Part shown: one piece after another, positions 15,815-24,128 of the stretch
Numbering within the stretch: position 1 is the stretch's first letter
Layout: every line of letters begins with the position of its first letter
From: Gammaproteobacteria bacterium
Lineage (GTDB): Bacteria; Pseudomonadota; Gammaproteobacteria; SZUA-229
Assembly (NCBI GenBank): GCA_022340645.1
Contig: JAJDNP010000033.1
Location: 1 to 37,604 of the forward strand
Reading direction: 5' to 3'
Length of the DNA: 37,604 nucleotides
Notes under the pieces: model-generated
What the model saw: the letters and a program-made list of their open reading frames with translations, nothing else
What the model was told of the DNA's origin: nothing
Databases searched by the model: none
Program-made: the position numbers and the translations under genes

Positions 15815-16693
15815 CTATCGTTTTGATTTTTCTATCATTTGGTGAATGATAGGAGTCAATATAATTTCCATGGCAAAACCCATTTTACCGCCGGGTACAA
15901 CGATAGTGTTGCGGCGTGACATGAACGAGTTTTGAATCATGTCTAACAGGTCGGGGAAATTGATGTTGAACTTGTTAGGATCTTTAAATCGAATAACAAT
16001 AAAACTTTCATCAGGCGTAGGAATATCACGCGCGATGAAAGGATTTGAAGTATCGACAGTGGCTATACGCTGGAAGTTGATATCAGTACGTGAGAACTGC
16101 GGTGTAATATATTTTACATAATCGTGCATGCGGCGAAGAATGGTGTCAACAATCACCTCTTCGGAGTAACCGCGTTCTGCATTGTCACGGTGAATTTTCT
16201 GGATCCACTCAAGATTGACACTGGGCGTAACACCGACCAGCAGATCGACATGCTGGGCGATATCAACCGTATCAGTGACTACGCCGCCATGCAGGCCTTC
16301 GTAAAACATGATGTCCGATCCAGTTTGAATATCTTCCCACGGGGTAAATTGACCAGGGCTCAAACCGTCGTAGGGCGCCGCCTCTTCTTTACTGTGCAGG
16401 TATAAACGTTTTTTACCACCACCTGTTTCACCATAGGTTCTGAATAATTCTTCCAGCTTGTCAAACAGGTTGGCGTGTTCACCAAAATGACTGAAAGTTT
16501 TATCGCCTTCCGCTTCGGCTTTTGCCATGGCTTCTTTCATAGCGGCGCGGTCATAACGGTGAAAACTATCGCCTTCGATAACTACCGGTGTGATATTTTC
16601 ACGGATAAAGATTTGCTCGAATGCGTGCTTTACCGTTGAAGTGCCTGCACCTGATGAACCGGTGACAACGACAATAGGGTGTTTTTGAGACAT
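15815..16693 (-). CDS. prk: Phosphoribulokinase (class I, bacterial)
   Basis: Phosphoribulokinase phosphorylates ribulose 5-phosphate to ribulose 1,5-bisphosphate, the CO2 acceptor of the Calvin cycle. The 292-residue size and sequence are those of the bacterial octameric class. Features are the P-loop GSSGAGTST (12-20), IEGDSFHRYDR near 39-49, YEGLHGGVV near 130, AQHVDLLVGVTPSVNLEWIQKI, and YITPQFSRTDINFQR. 'SHFGEHANL' and 'GKKRLYLHSKEEAAPY' resemble the autotrophic CbbP more than E. coli PrkB. RuBisCO genes are not in the window, so the gene stands apart from a cbb operon. The ribosome binding site AGGAG is 8 nt before ATG. It has its own terminator and is insulated from trmB by another. 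Confidence 0.94.
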   Translation of the reverse strand: MSQKHPIVVVTGSSGAGTSTVKHAFEQIFIRENITPVVIEGDSFHRYDRAAMKEAMAKAEAEGDKTFSHFGEHANLFDKLEELFRTYGETGGGKKRLYLHSKEEAAPYDGLSPGQFTPWEDIQTGSDIMFYEGLHGGVVTDTVDIAQHVDLLVGVTPSVNLEWIQKIHRDNAERGYSEEVIVDTILRRMHDYVKYITPQFSRTDINFQRIATVDTSNPFIARDIPTPDESFIVIRFKDPNKFNINFPDLLDMIQNSFMSRRNTIVVPGGKMGFAMEIILTPIIHQMIEKSKR

Positions 16694-16826
16694 TTTTAAT
16701 TCTCCTGATTACTAAAATTCTGTGTGGCAGGCAGACTACAGGCAGGTGCTGTGCCAAATGTGGCGCTATTCTATCCTTTTTCAGCCAATTAGAGAAATGA
16801 GGTGAGTCAAAGAATGCTAAAAATAT

Positions 16827-16863
16827 AAAAAAACAGCCAGTTAGCAAGCATGACCATGGCTGT
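16827..16863 (-). terminator. Terminator after trmB
   Basis: On the minus strand ACAGCCA and TGGCTGT pair around a 17-nt loop, followed by seven T residues, immediately after the trmB stop. Confidence 0.75.
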
Positions 16864-16867
16864 ACGG

Positions 16868-17575
16868 TTACTGCTTTTGGTATACGAGATCCCAGACACC
16901 ATGGCCTAATTTAAGCCCCCGCCGTTCAAATTTGGTCTCACAACGGGCAGCTTTACTGCTGGAGAAATGCCCTGGACCTGACATATTGCAAAATCCTTCC
17001 GCGTCGTCCATCTGCTCCAGCATTTGGTTGGCATAATCCTGCCAGTCGGTTGCCATATGAAACAATCCGCCGGCTATTAATTTTTGATGTATCAGCCGGA
17101 TAAATTCAGGATTTATGATACGACGTTTGTGATGCCGCTTTTTGTGCCAGGGATCCGGAAAAAACAGTTGTGCCCTGGCCACTGAATTGTCGGCAATCTG
17201 CTGCCTGAGTACTTCAACGGCATCGTAACGGATGACCTTTAAATTCTGGATACCTTGAGCGTTGGCATGATGAATTAAATGACCGACGCCGGGAGCATGT
17301 ACCTCAATGCCAAGGAAGTTATACTGTGGCTCATTGATTGCTTGTTGCAACAGGGATTCACCATTGCCAAAACCGATTTCGACGACAACCTCATTGTTGT
17401 TAACAAACACCTTGTCGAAACTTAAAACCTGTTCTGAATAGTCGATACCATAATCCTGCCAGTGACTTTCCAGCGCAAGTTGTTGTGCCTTTGTCAGCCG
17501 ACCCTGGCGCAAGACGAAGCTTTTTATGGTTCGATGTTCCAGGCGCTGTTTTGCCTGGCTGGTATTTACTGACAC
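16868..17575 (-). CDS. trmB: tRNA (guanine-N7-)-methyltransferase
   Basis: TrmB methylates G46 in the variable loop of tRNAs using S-adenosylmethionine. The SAM-binding motif is VVEIGFGNGESLL (about 69-81), followed by FLGIEVHAPGVGHLI. The catalytic and substrate-binding region is FFPDPWHKKRHHKRRI (about 148-163), ending in TDWQDYA and ETKFERRG. Length of 235 is typical. The start codon is GTG. It follows thiG by 24 bp; thiS-thiG-trmB is a conserved order in Pseudomonas and relatives. Confidence 0.95.
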   Translation of the reverse strand: MSVNTSQAKQRLEHRTIKSFVLRQGRLTKAQQLALESHWQDYGIDYSEQVLSFDKVFVNNNEVVVEIGFGNGESLLQQAINEPQYNFLGIEVHAPGVGHLIHHANAQGIQNLKVIRYDAVEVLRQQIADNSVARAQLFFPDPWHKKRHHKRRIINPEFIRLIHQKLIAGGLFHMATDWQDYANQMLEQMDDAEGFCNMSGPGHFSSSKAARCETKFERRGLKLGHGVWDLVYQKQ

Positions 17576-17599
17576 GGTAGATTGCTAACCACTGCCGTA

Positions 17600-18415
17600 T
17601 TAGAAAAAGGTGCCTTCTATTGGAGACGAGGCGGATGCAAAGCGTTTTTTGGGCATGCGTCCGGCAAGATAGGCCTCACGGCCGGCTTCAATGGCTTTTT
17701 TCATGGCTGACGCCATCAGTACCGGGTTTTTTGCGGCGGCAATCGCTGTATTCATCAAGATGCCGTCACAGCCAAGCTCCATGGCGATGGCAGCATCCGA
17801 TGCGGTGCCGACACCGGCATCAACCAGGATCGGTACATTGGCATTTTCGATAATAGTAAGAATATTATAAGGGTTGCGAATACCGAGGCCGGAGCCGATT
17901 GGTGCTGCCAGGGGCATTACCGCAACGCAGCCGATGTTTTCCAGCTCTTTGGCAATAATCGGATCATCATTGGTATAAACCATAACATCGAAGTCATCAT
18001 CGACCAGGATTTGAGCTGCCTTCAGGGTTTCGATGGCATTCGGAAACAGCGTTTTTTCATCGCCGAGCACTTCCAGCTTGACCAGTTTATGGCCATCCAG
18101 TAACTCGCGTGCAAGTTTGCAGGTTCTGACAGCGTCATCGACAGTGTAACAGCCAGCGGTATTGGGCAGCAGGGTGTATTTGTCCATAGGCAAGGCATCC
18201 AGCAGGTTTGGCTGGTCCGGGTCCTGGCCGATATTTGTCCTTCTGATAGCGATAGTGATGATTTCTGCGCCGCTTGCTTCTAGTGCCAGCCGGGTTTCTT
18301 CATTGTCCTTATATTTACCGGTGCCAACCAGTAAGCGAGAATTATATGTTTTGCCGGCGATGATCAGAGGTTTATCGAGAATTGCCGGAGCTCTATCAGA
18401 GTTATTATTGGACAT
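17600..18415 (-). CDS. thiG: Thiazole synthase
   Basis: ThiG forms the thiazole phosphate of thiamine from DXP, dehydroglycine and sulfur carried on ThiS. The 271-residue TIM-barrel protein shows LVGTGKYKD at about 28-36, the [16 protein letters not shown] segment with the Schiff-base lysine, [14 protein letters not shown] and [32 protein letters not shown]. The start at 18415 is preferred: an upstream in-frame extension to 18511 shows no family similarity. It lies 180 bp from thiS, further than usual, and is followed by trmB. With ThiS and the ThiO gene at 20132, the oxygen-dependent (glycine oxidase) version of the pathway is present. Confidence 0.95.
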   Translation of the reverse strand: MSNNNSDRAPAILDKPLIIAGKTYNSRLLVGTGKYKDNEETRLALEASGAEIITIAIRRTNIGQDPDQPNLLDALPMDKYTLLPNTAGCYTVDDAVRTCKLARELLDGHKLVKLEVLGDEKTLFPNAIETLKAAQILVDDDFDVMVYTNDDPIIAKELENIGCVAVMPLAAPIGSGLGIRNPYNILTIIENANVPILVDAGVGTASDAAIAMELGCDGILMNTAIAAAKNPVLMASAMKKAIEAGREAYLAGRMPKKRFASASSPIEGTFF

Positions 18416-18594
18416 TGTATTTTGCTTGATAGTGAATGATGGTTTTAGCCAGTGTATTCTACTTGATTTTATCGTGAGATATGTAGCCCTGGATAGTGGA
18501 CTGGTAATCATGGCCCGGATGCCAGGGAGTTGATGTTATGGATTAATATATACCAGGGCTGTGTATCCGGGAATTACTGTCGTGTCGAATACTA

Positions 18595-18804
18595 TCAGCA
18601 TTCGCCTCCGCCGATGGCCTGTACGATTTCAACCTTGTCTGATTCCTTTAAAATATGGCTGTTAAACTCGCTACGTGGGATTATATTCTGATTAATTTCC
18701 ACGGCCAGGCGTTTGTTTTCCAGGTTGAGAATTTTTAGCAGTTGCTCAATGCTGCTATTGCTGTCTACCTGCTTCTTTTCTCCGTTTAATATTATCGTTG
18801 TCAT
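18595..18804 (-). CDS. thiS: Sulfur carrier protein ThiS
   Basis: This is a ubiquitin-like carrier of 69 residues. Its C-terminal glycine is adenylated and then thiocarboxylated to give sulfur to ThiG. Family features are 'LNGEKKQVDSNSSIEQLL', 'LAVEINQNIIPRSEF' and 'DKVEIVQAIGGG'. Unusually, two residues (Glu-Cys) follow the glycines, whereas most ThiS proteins end in Gly-Gly. It would need trimming before activation, unless the tail is tolerated. The Shine-Dalgarno is weak (AGGA, about 11 nt upstream). No TPP riboswitch (THI box) is visible upstream. Confidence 0.9.
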   Translation of the reverse strand: MTTIILNGEKKQVDSNSSIEQLLKILNLENKRLAVEINQNIIPRSEFNSHILKESDKVEIVQAIGGGEC

Positions 18805-18977
18805 CTGGCATGTTCCTGAACGGGCTGTTTTCTGCTATTTAAGCGAATAACGCGGAATTTGTGCTATTTTTTAATCAATAACTATTATAAATTTTCTTGT
18901 ATCTGATAAATCATGGCAAGTTATTCTATTACAGGTTCTCTAAGAACGTATAACAATAATTAATTTGGTTAGTTTTC

Positions 18978-19982
18978 ATGGTTAATCGATTTTTGGTATT
19001 GCTGTTTATTACGTGCTTGATGAGTACCAATGCTCCCGCGATGAACGATAACCCGTTTGCTAAAACTGAATCTTTGCAAGTTGGAACAGAAATAAAGTGG
19101 GCGATGGATAAAGAGGCTGTTCTGGCAATAAAATCGGCCAGTGACGACGAGGGTACTTTTTACCATTTACGATTTGACAATAAACAGCTTGCATTATTTA
19201 TTACCACTGATAAGAGCGGCTTACTGCCGAAACAGTTCAGTCAACTGGAAATCCCGGATATACTCATCGATGGCAGGCAAAGCGCTTTATTTCGATGGTG
19301 TTTAAATAATCAAGAAGATCATAACCGATTTTTACAGCAAGGCTTAACCGTTAAGAACAATATTTGTAAAGTTGATGGAGATGCTGGAAGTTTTGTAATG
19401 CAGCTCAATATGGACACCTTAACAGCATTGCGAAATGGGGCTGAGTTGCTGATTGTGCTCAAACCATACAGAACCCCGCTTGAGTTGCATTATGATCTTG
19501 GCGATTTTAATGACATGTATGTTGCGTTAAATACCCGGCCAAAACCTGCTGTAGCACCTTTAGTTGCAACACGGACGGTTGCTGAAAACCCTGTAAAAAT
19601 ATGCTGGGCCGAGCCGCCGGCAAATTACAAAAATATAATGCCGGTTGAATATGACTGTGATAATGCACTCGGAAAAATAGAGGCTGAAACTCGGCTTGGC
19701 AAACTGATTGATCAGGAAAAGGCTAAACAGCAAAAAATAGCGGCAGAAAAAGAAAAGCAGCGTAAACTGGCTGAACAGAAAAAACAGCAAGAATTATTAA
19801 AGGCGGAAGCAGCGGCAATTGCTGCCAGTGAAGCGAAGCGAACTCAAATCAGTCAGGAAATCACGCAAAAAATGCTTGCCATATGCGATAAATACTGGAA
19901 GAAAGGCGAGCATCGCTGTTATTGCCAGAAATATATCGAGCACGCACCCAAAAATATTCAGGCTAAGGCGTCATGTAATTAG
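18978..19982 (+). CDS. Secreted coiled-coil protein of unknown function
   Basis: I do not recognise this 334-residue protein. It has a signal peptide (MVNRFLVLLFITCLMSTNAPA) and a beta-rich N-terminal domain (about 30-210) in which 'SALFRWCLNN', 'GQ..K..ICKVDGDAGSFVMQL' and 'LLIVLKPYRTP' suggest an invasion-associated-locus-B-like or similar periplasmic fold (weak). A long charged helix follows (about 225-300, repeated KQQKIAAEKEKQRKLAEQKK pattern). The C-terminal module has four cysteines (CDKYWKKGEHRCYCQK...ASC) and probably forms disulfides. It is monocistronic, flanked by its own terminator, and sits between thiS and thiO without an evident link to thiamine. Confidence 0.7.
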   Translation: MVNRFLVLLFITCLMSTNAPAMNDNPFAKTESLQVGTEIKWAMDKEAVLAIKSASDDEGTFYHLRFDNKQLALFITTDKSGLLPKQFSQLEIPDILIDGRQSALFRWCLNNQEDHNRFLQQGLTVKNNICKVDGDAGSFVMQLNMDTLTALRNGAELLIVLKPYRTPLELHYDLGDFNDMYVALNTRPKPAVAPLVATRTVAENPVKICWAEPPANYKNIMPVEYDCDNALGKIEAETRLGKLIDQEKAKQQKIAAEKEKQRKLAEQKKQQELLKAEAAAIAASEAKRTQISQEITQKMLAICDKYWKKGEHRCYCQKYIEHAPKNIQAKASCN

Positions 19983-20022
19983 GCTGGCTACGGTTTAATC
20001 CAGCGTTTATATTCTGTAATAT

Positions 20023-20048
20023 AAAGCAACGTTTTACGTTGCTTTTTT
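20023..20048 (+). terminator. Terminator of the coiled-coil protein gene
   Basis: AAAGCAACG and CGTTGCTTT form a stem around a TTTTA loop, with the T-run completing the signal. Confidence 0.92.
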
Positions 20049-20131
20049 GCTATTAATAACCAATACCTGTTATTTCATAACTGTTCGCCAATTGAATGCA
20101 ATGACACTTTTTTCACCAGCTGAAGTATTTT

Positions 20132-21217
20132 ATGCCTGATTGCATTATTGTTGGCGGCGGCGCCATTGGATTATTAACGGCTCGGCAGCTGTTTCTGGAG
20201 GGCGTGGATGTTCTGCTTCTTGAGAAAGGGCCGCTCGGTGGTGAATCATCCTGGGCGGGCGGGGGTATTATTTCACCGCTTTATCCATGGTTTTATGACG
20301 ATGCGGTTAATGTTCTCGCTGAGCGCAGCAAAGCTATCTATCCTGAGCTAACGAAAACATTGCTCGATGAAACCGGTGTTGACAGTGAATTGCTCGACAG
20401 TGGCCTGTTTACCGTTACTGAAAATTATCAGCATATAGTAGAGTGGGCACAAAAATGGTCGATTAAAGCCAGCTATGTGGCTGATATAGATCGTATTCAT
20501 GTCATTGAAAAGGCGGCCGGTGATACGGTGGACAAGGGCATATGGATGCCTGATATCAAACAGATCAGAAACCCGAAATTTGTCCAGGCGCTAAAGAAGT
20601 CATTTGAAAAACAGTCTATTCCTTATCTGGAAAACTGTGCTGTTGAAGAGATAATTGCTAACAACAATAAGGTTTCTGCTGTACGAACAGGTCAGCAAAC
20701 ATTTACTGCTGACAAGGTCGTTATTGCCAGCGGTGCCTGGAGCGCACAGTTTAACGTTACCCGGTCATCTGTTGACGTTATCCCGGTTAAAGGCCAGATG
20801 GTTATGTATAAAGGCGAGCCTGGTCAGGTCAAACGTATCATCCTGTCCGGGGGACACTACGTTATTCCGCGCAAGGATGGCCGCATACTGGCGGGCAGTA
20901 CACTGGAGAAAATCGGCTTTGACAAGACGGTTTCTTCAGCTGCATTTGATGAACTGCATCAGGCGGCAGTGCAACTGGTGCCCCTGATAGAGGATCTGCC
21001 GGTGGAAAGGCAATGGGCGGGATTACGTCCAGGTACTGAAAAAGGCATACCGTATATCTGTCAGCATGATGACATCGAAGGCCTGTATATTCATGCCGGA
21101 CATTTTAGAAATGGTATCGTACTGGGTGCGGCATCGGCGGAATTAATGATCGATATCATATTAGGGCGGCAACCCTGGTGCGATGTACGGCCTTACAGTA
21201 TGTGCGCACAGCATTAA
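20132..21217 (+). CDS. thiO: Glycine oxidase ThiO
   Basis: ThiO is an FAD enzyme that oxidises glycine to iminoglycine (dehydroglycine) for thiazole synthesis by ThiG, using O2. The 361-residue protein starts with the dinucleotide-binding motif IIVGGGAIGLLTA (5-17) and continues with the ThiO-typical LLLEKGPLGGESSWAGGGIISPLYPW. The DAO-type C-terminal part shows VIPVKGQMVMY, HYVIPRKDGRILAGST, and AGLRPGTEKGIPYI with HFRNGIVLGAASAELM. Start context lacks a strong ribosome binding site. It is divergent in position from thiS-thiG but clearly the same pathway. Confidence 0.93.
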   Translation: MPDCIIVGGGAIGLLTARQLFLEGVDVLLLEKGPLGGESSWAGGGIISPLYPWFYDDAVNVLAERSKAIYPELTKTLLDETGVDSELLDSGLFTVTENYQHIVEWAQKWSIKASYVADIDRIHVIEKAAGDTVDKGIWMPDIKQIRNPKFVQALKKSFEKQSIPYLENCAVEEIIANNNKVSAVRTGQQTFTADKVVIASGAWSAQFNVTRSSVDVIPVKGQMVMYKGEPGQVKRIILSGGHYVIPRKDGRILAGSTLEKIGFDKTVSSAAFDELHQAAVQLVPLIEDLPVERQWAGLRPGTEKGIPYICQHDDIEGLYIHAGHFRNGIVLGAASAELMIDIILGRQPWCDVRPYSMCAQH

Positions 21218-21270
21218 TGCGATGTTACAAAGCAGCAATATCTAACATCAACCTTGATCGGTCAAAAAAA

Positions 21271-21346
21271 TGGTGCCGGAAAGAGGAATCGAACCCCCGA
21301 CCTTCTCATTACGAATGAGCTGCTCTACCGACTGAGCTATTCCGGC
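21271..21346 (-). tRNA. tRNA-Thr (anticodon CGT)
   Basis: The 76-nt cloverleaf is complete: acceptor GCCGGAA/TTCCGGC, D-arm GCTC-AGTCGGTA-GAGC, anticodon arm with loop TTCGTAA (anticodon CGT, reads ACG), T-arm with TTCGATT, and an encoded CCA end. It closely resembles E. coli tRNA-Thr(CGU). A run of seven T residues follows the CCA on the minus strand and may end transcription. Confidence 0.97.
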
Positions 21347-21352
21347 AATCTC

Positions 21353-21392
21353 GGTAACAAATGCCCTGACCAAACAGGGACTGTATGTTACC
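21353..21392. repeat. Two-step hairpin upstream of the tRNA
   Basis: GGTAACA (21353-21359) and TGTTACC (21386-21392) are exact complements and enclose a second pair, CCCTG (21364-21368) and CAGGG (21375-21379). It lies just before the tRNA on its own strand. Function unknown; a leader structure or cruciform is possible. Confidence 0.5.
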
Positions 21393-21469
21393 AATAAAAG
21401 ATTTCAGATACATCCTGATAATGCCATAAAATTATTTGGCATTATTGCCTGCTGGCATTGAATGGCGTA

Positions 21470-21733
21470 TTAACCCGAATATTTCATAGGAACACTGAAA
21501 ATATCACTTAACGTTATGATTATAAAAAGAAATATAGGTACATTAGAAAACCACACTATGTACCCGGTATCGCTATGCAGTTTTTGTAAAATTCTCAGCG
21601 GCCCCATGATTAATTTATTTTGGAATCGATTCGTCTGTAACCATAGCTATGGCTATGCTTTTCAACGAATCGATCAAACTGACTAACTGAGCTTTCTCCA
21701 AAACTCTGCATTCCTATGAAATATTCGGGTTAA
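21470..21733. mobile_element. MITE-like element, 23-bp terminal inverted repeats
   Basis: The ends, beginning TTAACCCGAATATTTC at 21470-21492 and mirrored at 21711-21733, are perfect inverted repeats of 23 bp that bound a 264-bp unit with no coding frame. Inside lie an exact 10-bp inverted pair (ATCGATTCGT 21625-21634 and ACGAATCGAT 21665-21674) around the palindrome CCATAGCTATGG (21641-21652). The look is that of a transposase-free derivative of a DDE-type insertion sequence. A target duplication was not found. It sits in the 650-bp gap between tRNA-Thr and fimT. Confidence 0.75.
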
Positions 21734-21993
21734 GTGATTTATATCAATGCAAGCTTACGGTATGTATTCTTTTTGCGTGCGGCCAGCGATACGCCTTGAA
21801 CCCATTCATATTGGCTTTGACCCGCATCCAGGCGGCTGCTAGTCGTTGGCAGCCCGTGGGCTTTTCTTCAAAAAACGTGGTTGTAAACGAAAAAATTTTA
21901 CTTGTTGAACAAAAATCCACCGTTTATCTGCAATAAGCTTCGTCCCGTCAATAACAGCCAGCAAATCAAAAAAACTGGTCTTAAATTATAATC
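21734..21993. other. Upstream region of the minor-pilin operon
   Basis: No supportable gene. A TATAAT at 21987-21992 is too close to the fimT ATG (1 nt) to drive it. The operon promoter was not identified; no -24/-12 pair with correct spacing was found. The short inverted pair AGCCC/GGGCT near 21853 is followed by TTTTC. Confidence 0.4.
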
Positions 21994-22584
21994 ATGAAAA
22001 AGCACACTGGATTTACTCTCGTTGAATTGATGATTGCCTTAATCATCGTAAGCATCTTGCTTGCAGTGGGTATGCCGTCACTAAAAGGCTTCTTACAGAG
22101 TAATCAACTCATAGCTGCAACTAATGAGCTGCTTTCGGCCATACACATCGCCAGGAGTGAGGCGATCAAGCTCAATACCAGTGTGACAATATGTGAAAGT
22201 ACCAATGGTACATCGTGTACCGATCCAGGCACAGATAACTGGGAAGATGGCTGGATCGTGTTTGTTGACTCTGACGGTAACCTGGCGGGCACCGGTGTTG
22301 CCTGTGCGGCGGTTGGCACAGATTGCTTGCTACGTTCACATAGCGCGTTTACAGATAACCAGCTAACCATGGCGGGAGTGAACGCTGGTGGCGTTGATAT
22401 TAGTTCAATTACCTTTGATTCTCGTGGCATGCCTAGAAGTGCTGCTGGCGCTTCGCTGATGGGTACTTTCAGTATATGCAGCCTGGATAGCTCGGGCAGC
22501 ACGATTGGCTCTCGTGCAGTGATAGTGAATATATCAGGTCGGGTACGTGTTTCTGATAATGCGGCGGTGATTTCATGTCCATAA
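21994..22584 (+). CDS. fimT: Type IV minor pilin (FimT/FimU, GspH-type)
   Basis: The 196-residue prepilin has the class III cleavage site KKHTG/FTLVELMIALIIVSILLAVGMPSL, with cleavage after G6 and Glu at +5 of the mature protein. The following GspH/FimT region includes ELLSAIHIARSEAIKLN, DNWEDGWIVFVDSDGN and ITFDSRGMPRSA. Minor pilins of this kind form the tip complex that starts pilus assembly in the inner membrane. It is the first gene of fimT-pilV-pilW-pilX-(small gene)-pilY1-pilE. The ATG has no Shine-Dalgarno. It overlaps pilV by 10 bp. Confidence 0.92.
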   Translation: MKKHTGFTLVELMIALIIVSILLAVGMPSLKGFLQSNQLIAATNELLSAIHIARSEAIKLNTSVTICESTNGTSCTDPGTDNWEDGWIVFVDSDGNLAGTGVACAAVGTDCLLRSHSAFTDNQLTMAGVNAGGVDISSITFDSRGMPRSAAGASLMGTFSICSLDSSGSTIGSRAVIVNISGRVRVSDNAAVISCP

Positions 22585-23108
22585 AACTTCTCACAATAAA
22601 AAATATGCAAAACAGTCATATAAACAAGAGTAAGGGATTTACCCTGTTAGAGGCTTTAATAGGTTTTCTTATTCTGTCCATAGGTATGCTGGGTATTGCT
22701 TCATTGCAGGCGGTTTCTCTTAAAGCAGGCAAAACATCGGTTTATGGTTCTGTCGCCATGATGAAAGTTGAGGAACTGTTTGAAAGCATGCGGGCTAATC
22801 CGACGGTGCTGTCGACTTATGCCAGTGCAGGTGTTAACAATGCCTGTACTGGTACTAAAAATTGTACTGAAACAGAGCTGGCACAGGATGATGTTTACTG
22901 GTGGGAGAAGAATTTAAAAGCAGGTTTACCCGGCGCCGCAACAACCGTTGTTACAGTAACGCCAGCAGTCGCACCATCAAAAATGGCAACCGTAAAAATT
23001 GATATAACCTGGAGTGAACGAAATAAAGATACTTCGACCGGGGCTGACACAAGTGTTTCTAAAACATACACATCTACTGCCAATATCTGTACCGAGATTC
23101 CGTGTTAG
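22575..23108 (+). CDS. pilV: Type IV pilus minor pilin PilV
   Basis: The 177-residue prepilin has a leader of about 21 residues and the processing site KSKG/FTLLEALIGFLILSIGMLGIASLQ, with Glu at +5. The downstream 'AVSLKAGKTSVYGSVAMMKVEELFESMRANP' is typical of PilV. The start at 22575 (GGTG upstream, inside fimT) is favoured; a start at 22605 lacks a ribosome binding site. A long leader is common for PilV. It overlaps fimT and runs into pilW. Confidence 0.9.
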   Translation: MSIKLLTIKNMQNSHINKSKGFTLLEALIGFLILSIGMLGIASLQAVSLKAGKTSVYGSVAMMKVEELFESMRANPTVLSTYASAGVNNACTGTKNCTETELAQDDVYWWEKNLKAGLPGAATTVVTVTPAVAPSKMATVKIDITWSERNKDTSTGADTSVSKTYTSTANICTEIPC

Positions 23109-23116
23109 AGGTTGAT

Positions 23117-24109
23117 ATGAAAATGAATTACAAACAATCATACGGTTTTTCACTGGTCGAGTTACTGGTTGCGATGGTTGTTGGCCTGGTGATTATCAGC
23201 GGTGCGTTTTCATTGCATTCAACCACCCGTAAAACGCAGGCAGTCAATGAAATGCAAATGGACATGGTGGCCGATGCGCGTTTTGCGATTGAAATGATTG
23301 CTTACGATTTGCGTCATGCCGGCATGTGGGGCGGCACGAATAATAATGATTTAATCAGTTGCAAATCCAGCGAGCCGACTGCCTGCACTGCATCGTCAGC
23401 AGGTGAAAGTTTGCCGGGTGCGGTTGCAGGGGATTGCAGTGCTGGCTGGTATTATGATTTAAGGACGCCTGTTTTTGCAACAGATGATAGCGCAGCTAAC
23501 CCCTATTCCGCCAGCTGTATTCCAGCCAGTGAAGGCCATGTGGCCTCCACTGACATTCTGGAAATACGTTATGCTGATTCTAATGTGCCAACGGCATTAC
23601 TGGCCAATCAGGCCTATGTTCGCAGCAACGCTATCAATGGCCGGCTTTTTGTTGGCGCTACGCAGCCGGTTATTGATGCTTACGATACTTCCTCGCTGAC
23701 CAGGAACCATGAATTGCGTGCTTATGCTTATTATATAAGTAATTACACCGATAGCGCTGGCGATGGCATCCCTTCCTTACGCCGCGTTGCCCTGGTTAAC
23801 GGGCCTGCGTTACAGAATCAAATGCTGGTTTCCGGTGTTGCTGATTTACAGGTGCAATTAGGTGTCGATATAAATAATGATAAGGTCATTGACCGTTATG
23901 TTGATCCTGATGCCGTGACCGACTGGTCCAGTGTTTATGCCGTAAAAATCTGGTTGTTGATGCGCTCTGATGAAAAACAGACAGGGATGGATACCACAAA
24001 GTCTTTTTCTATCGCAGGCGCGGCAGCGGCAAATTATGGCGGCGTCGATGATTACCGCTATTTTCTGGTGACCAGTGTAGTGAATTTGAGAAATCTGAAG
24101 CAGATATAA
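23117..24109 (+). CDS. pilW: Type IV pilus assembly protein PilW
   Basis: PilW is a minor pilin of the priming complex. The prepilin site is SYG/FSLVELLVAMVVGLVIISGAF, with Glu at +5. The next part 'TRKTQAVNEMQMDMVADARFAIEMIAYDLRHAGMWGG' is a PilW signature. The start at 23117 (330 residues) has AGAGG six nt upstream; an upstream in-frame start at 23102 lies inside pilV and lacks one. Confidence 0.92.
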   Translation: MKMNYKQSYGFSLVELLVAMVVGLVIISGAFSLHSTTRKTQAVNEMQMDMVADARFAIEMIAYDLRHAGMWGGTNNNDLISCKSSEPTACTASSAGESLPGAVAGDCSAGWYYDLRTPVFATDDSAANPYSASCIPASEGHVASTDILEIRYADSNVPTALLANQAYVRSNAINGRLFVGATQPVIDAYDTSSLTRNHELRAYAYYISNYTDSAGDGIPSLRRVALVNGPALQNQMLVSGVADLQVQLGVDINNDKVIDRYVDPDAVTDWSSVYAVKIWLLMRSDEKQTGMDTTKSFSIAGAAAANYGGVDDYRYFLVTSVVNLRNLKQI

Positions 24110-24128
24110 GGCGCCTGGAGAATAAAGC

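Noticed and set aside
18416-18511. Upstream extension of thiG by 32 codons
   Set aside because: ThiG family starts correspond to the internal ATG at 18415; the extension has no resemblance.
18805-18977. Possible TPP riboswitch before thiS
   Set aside because: The THI-box core sequences (CTGAGA and the paired ACCTG segment) are not present on the minus strand.
21747-21842. 31-codon frame upstream of fimT
   Set aside because: No ribosome binding site, and an overlapping second open frame makes chance likely.
21987-21992. TATAAT as a fimT promoter
   Set aside because: Transcription would start inside the coding region, downstream of the only usable start codon.
22104-22619. 171-codon minus-strand frame opposite fimT
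   Set aside because: Shadow of fimT; no signals, no similarity.
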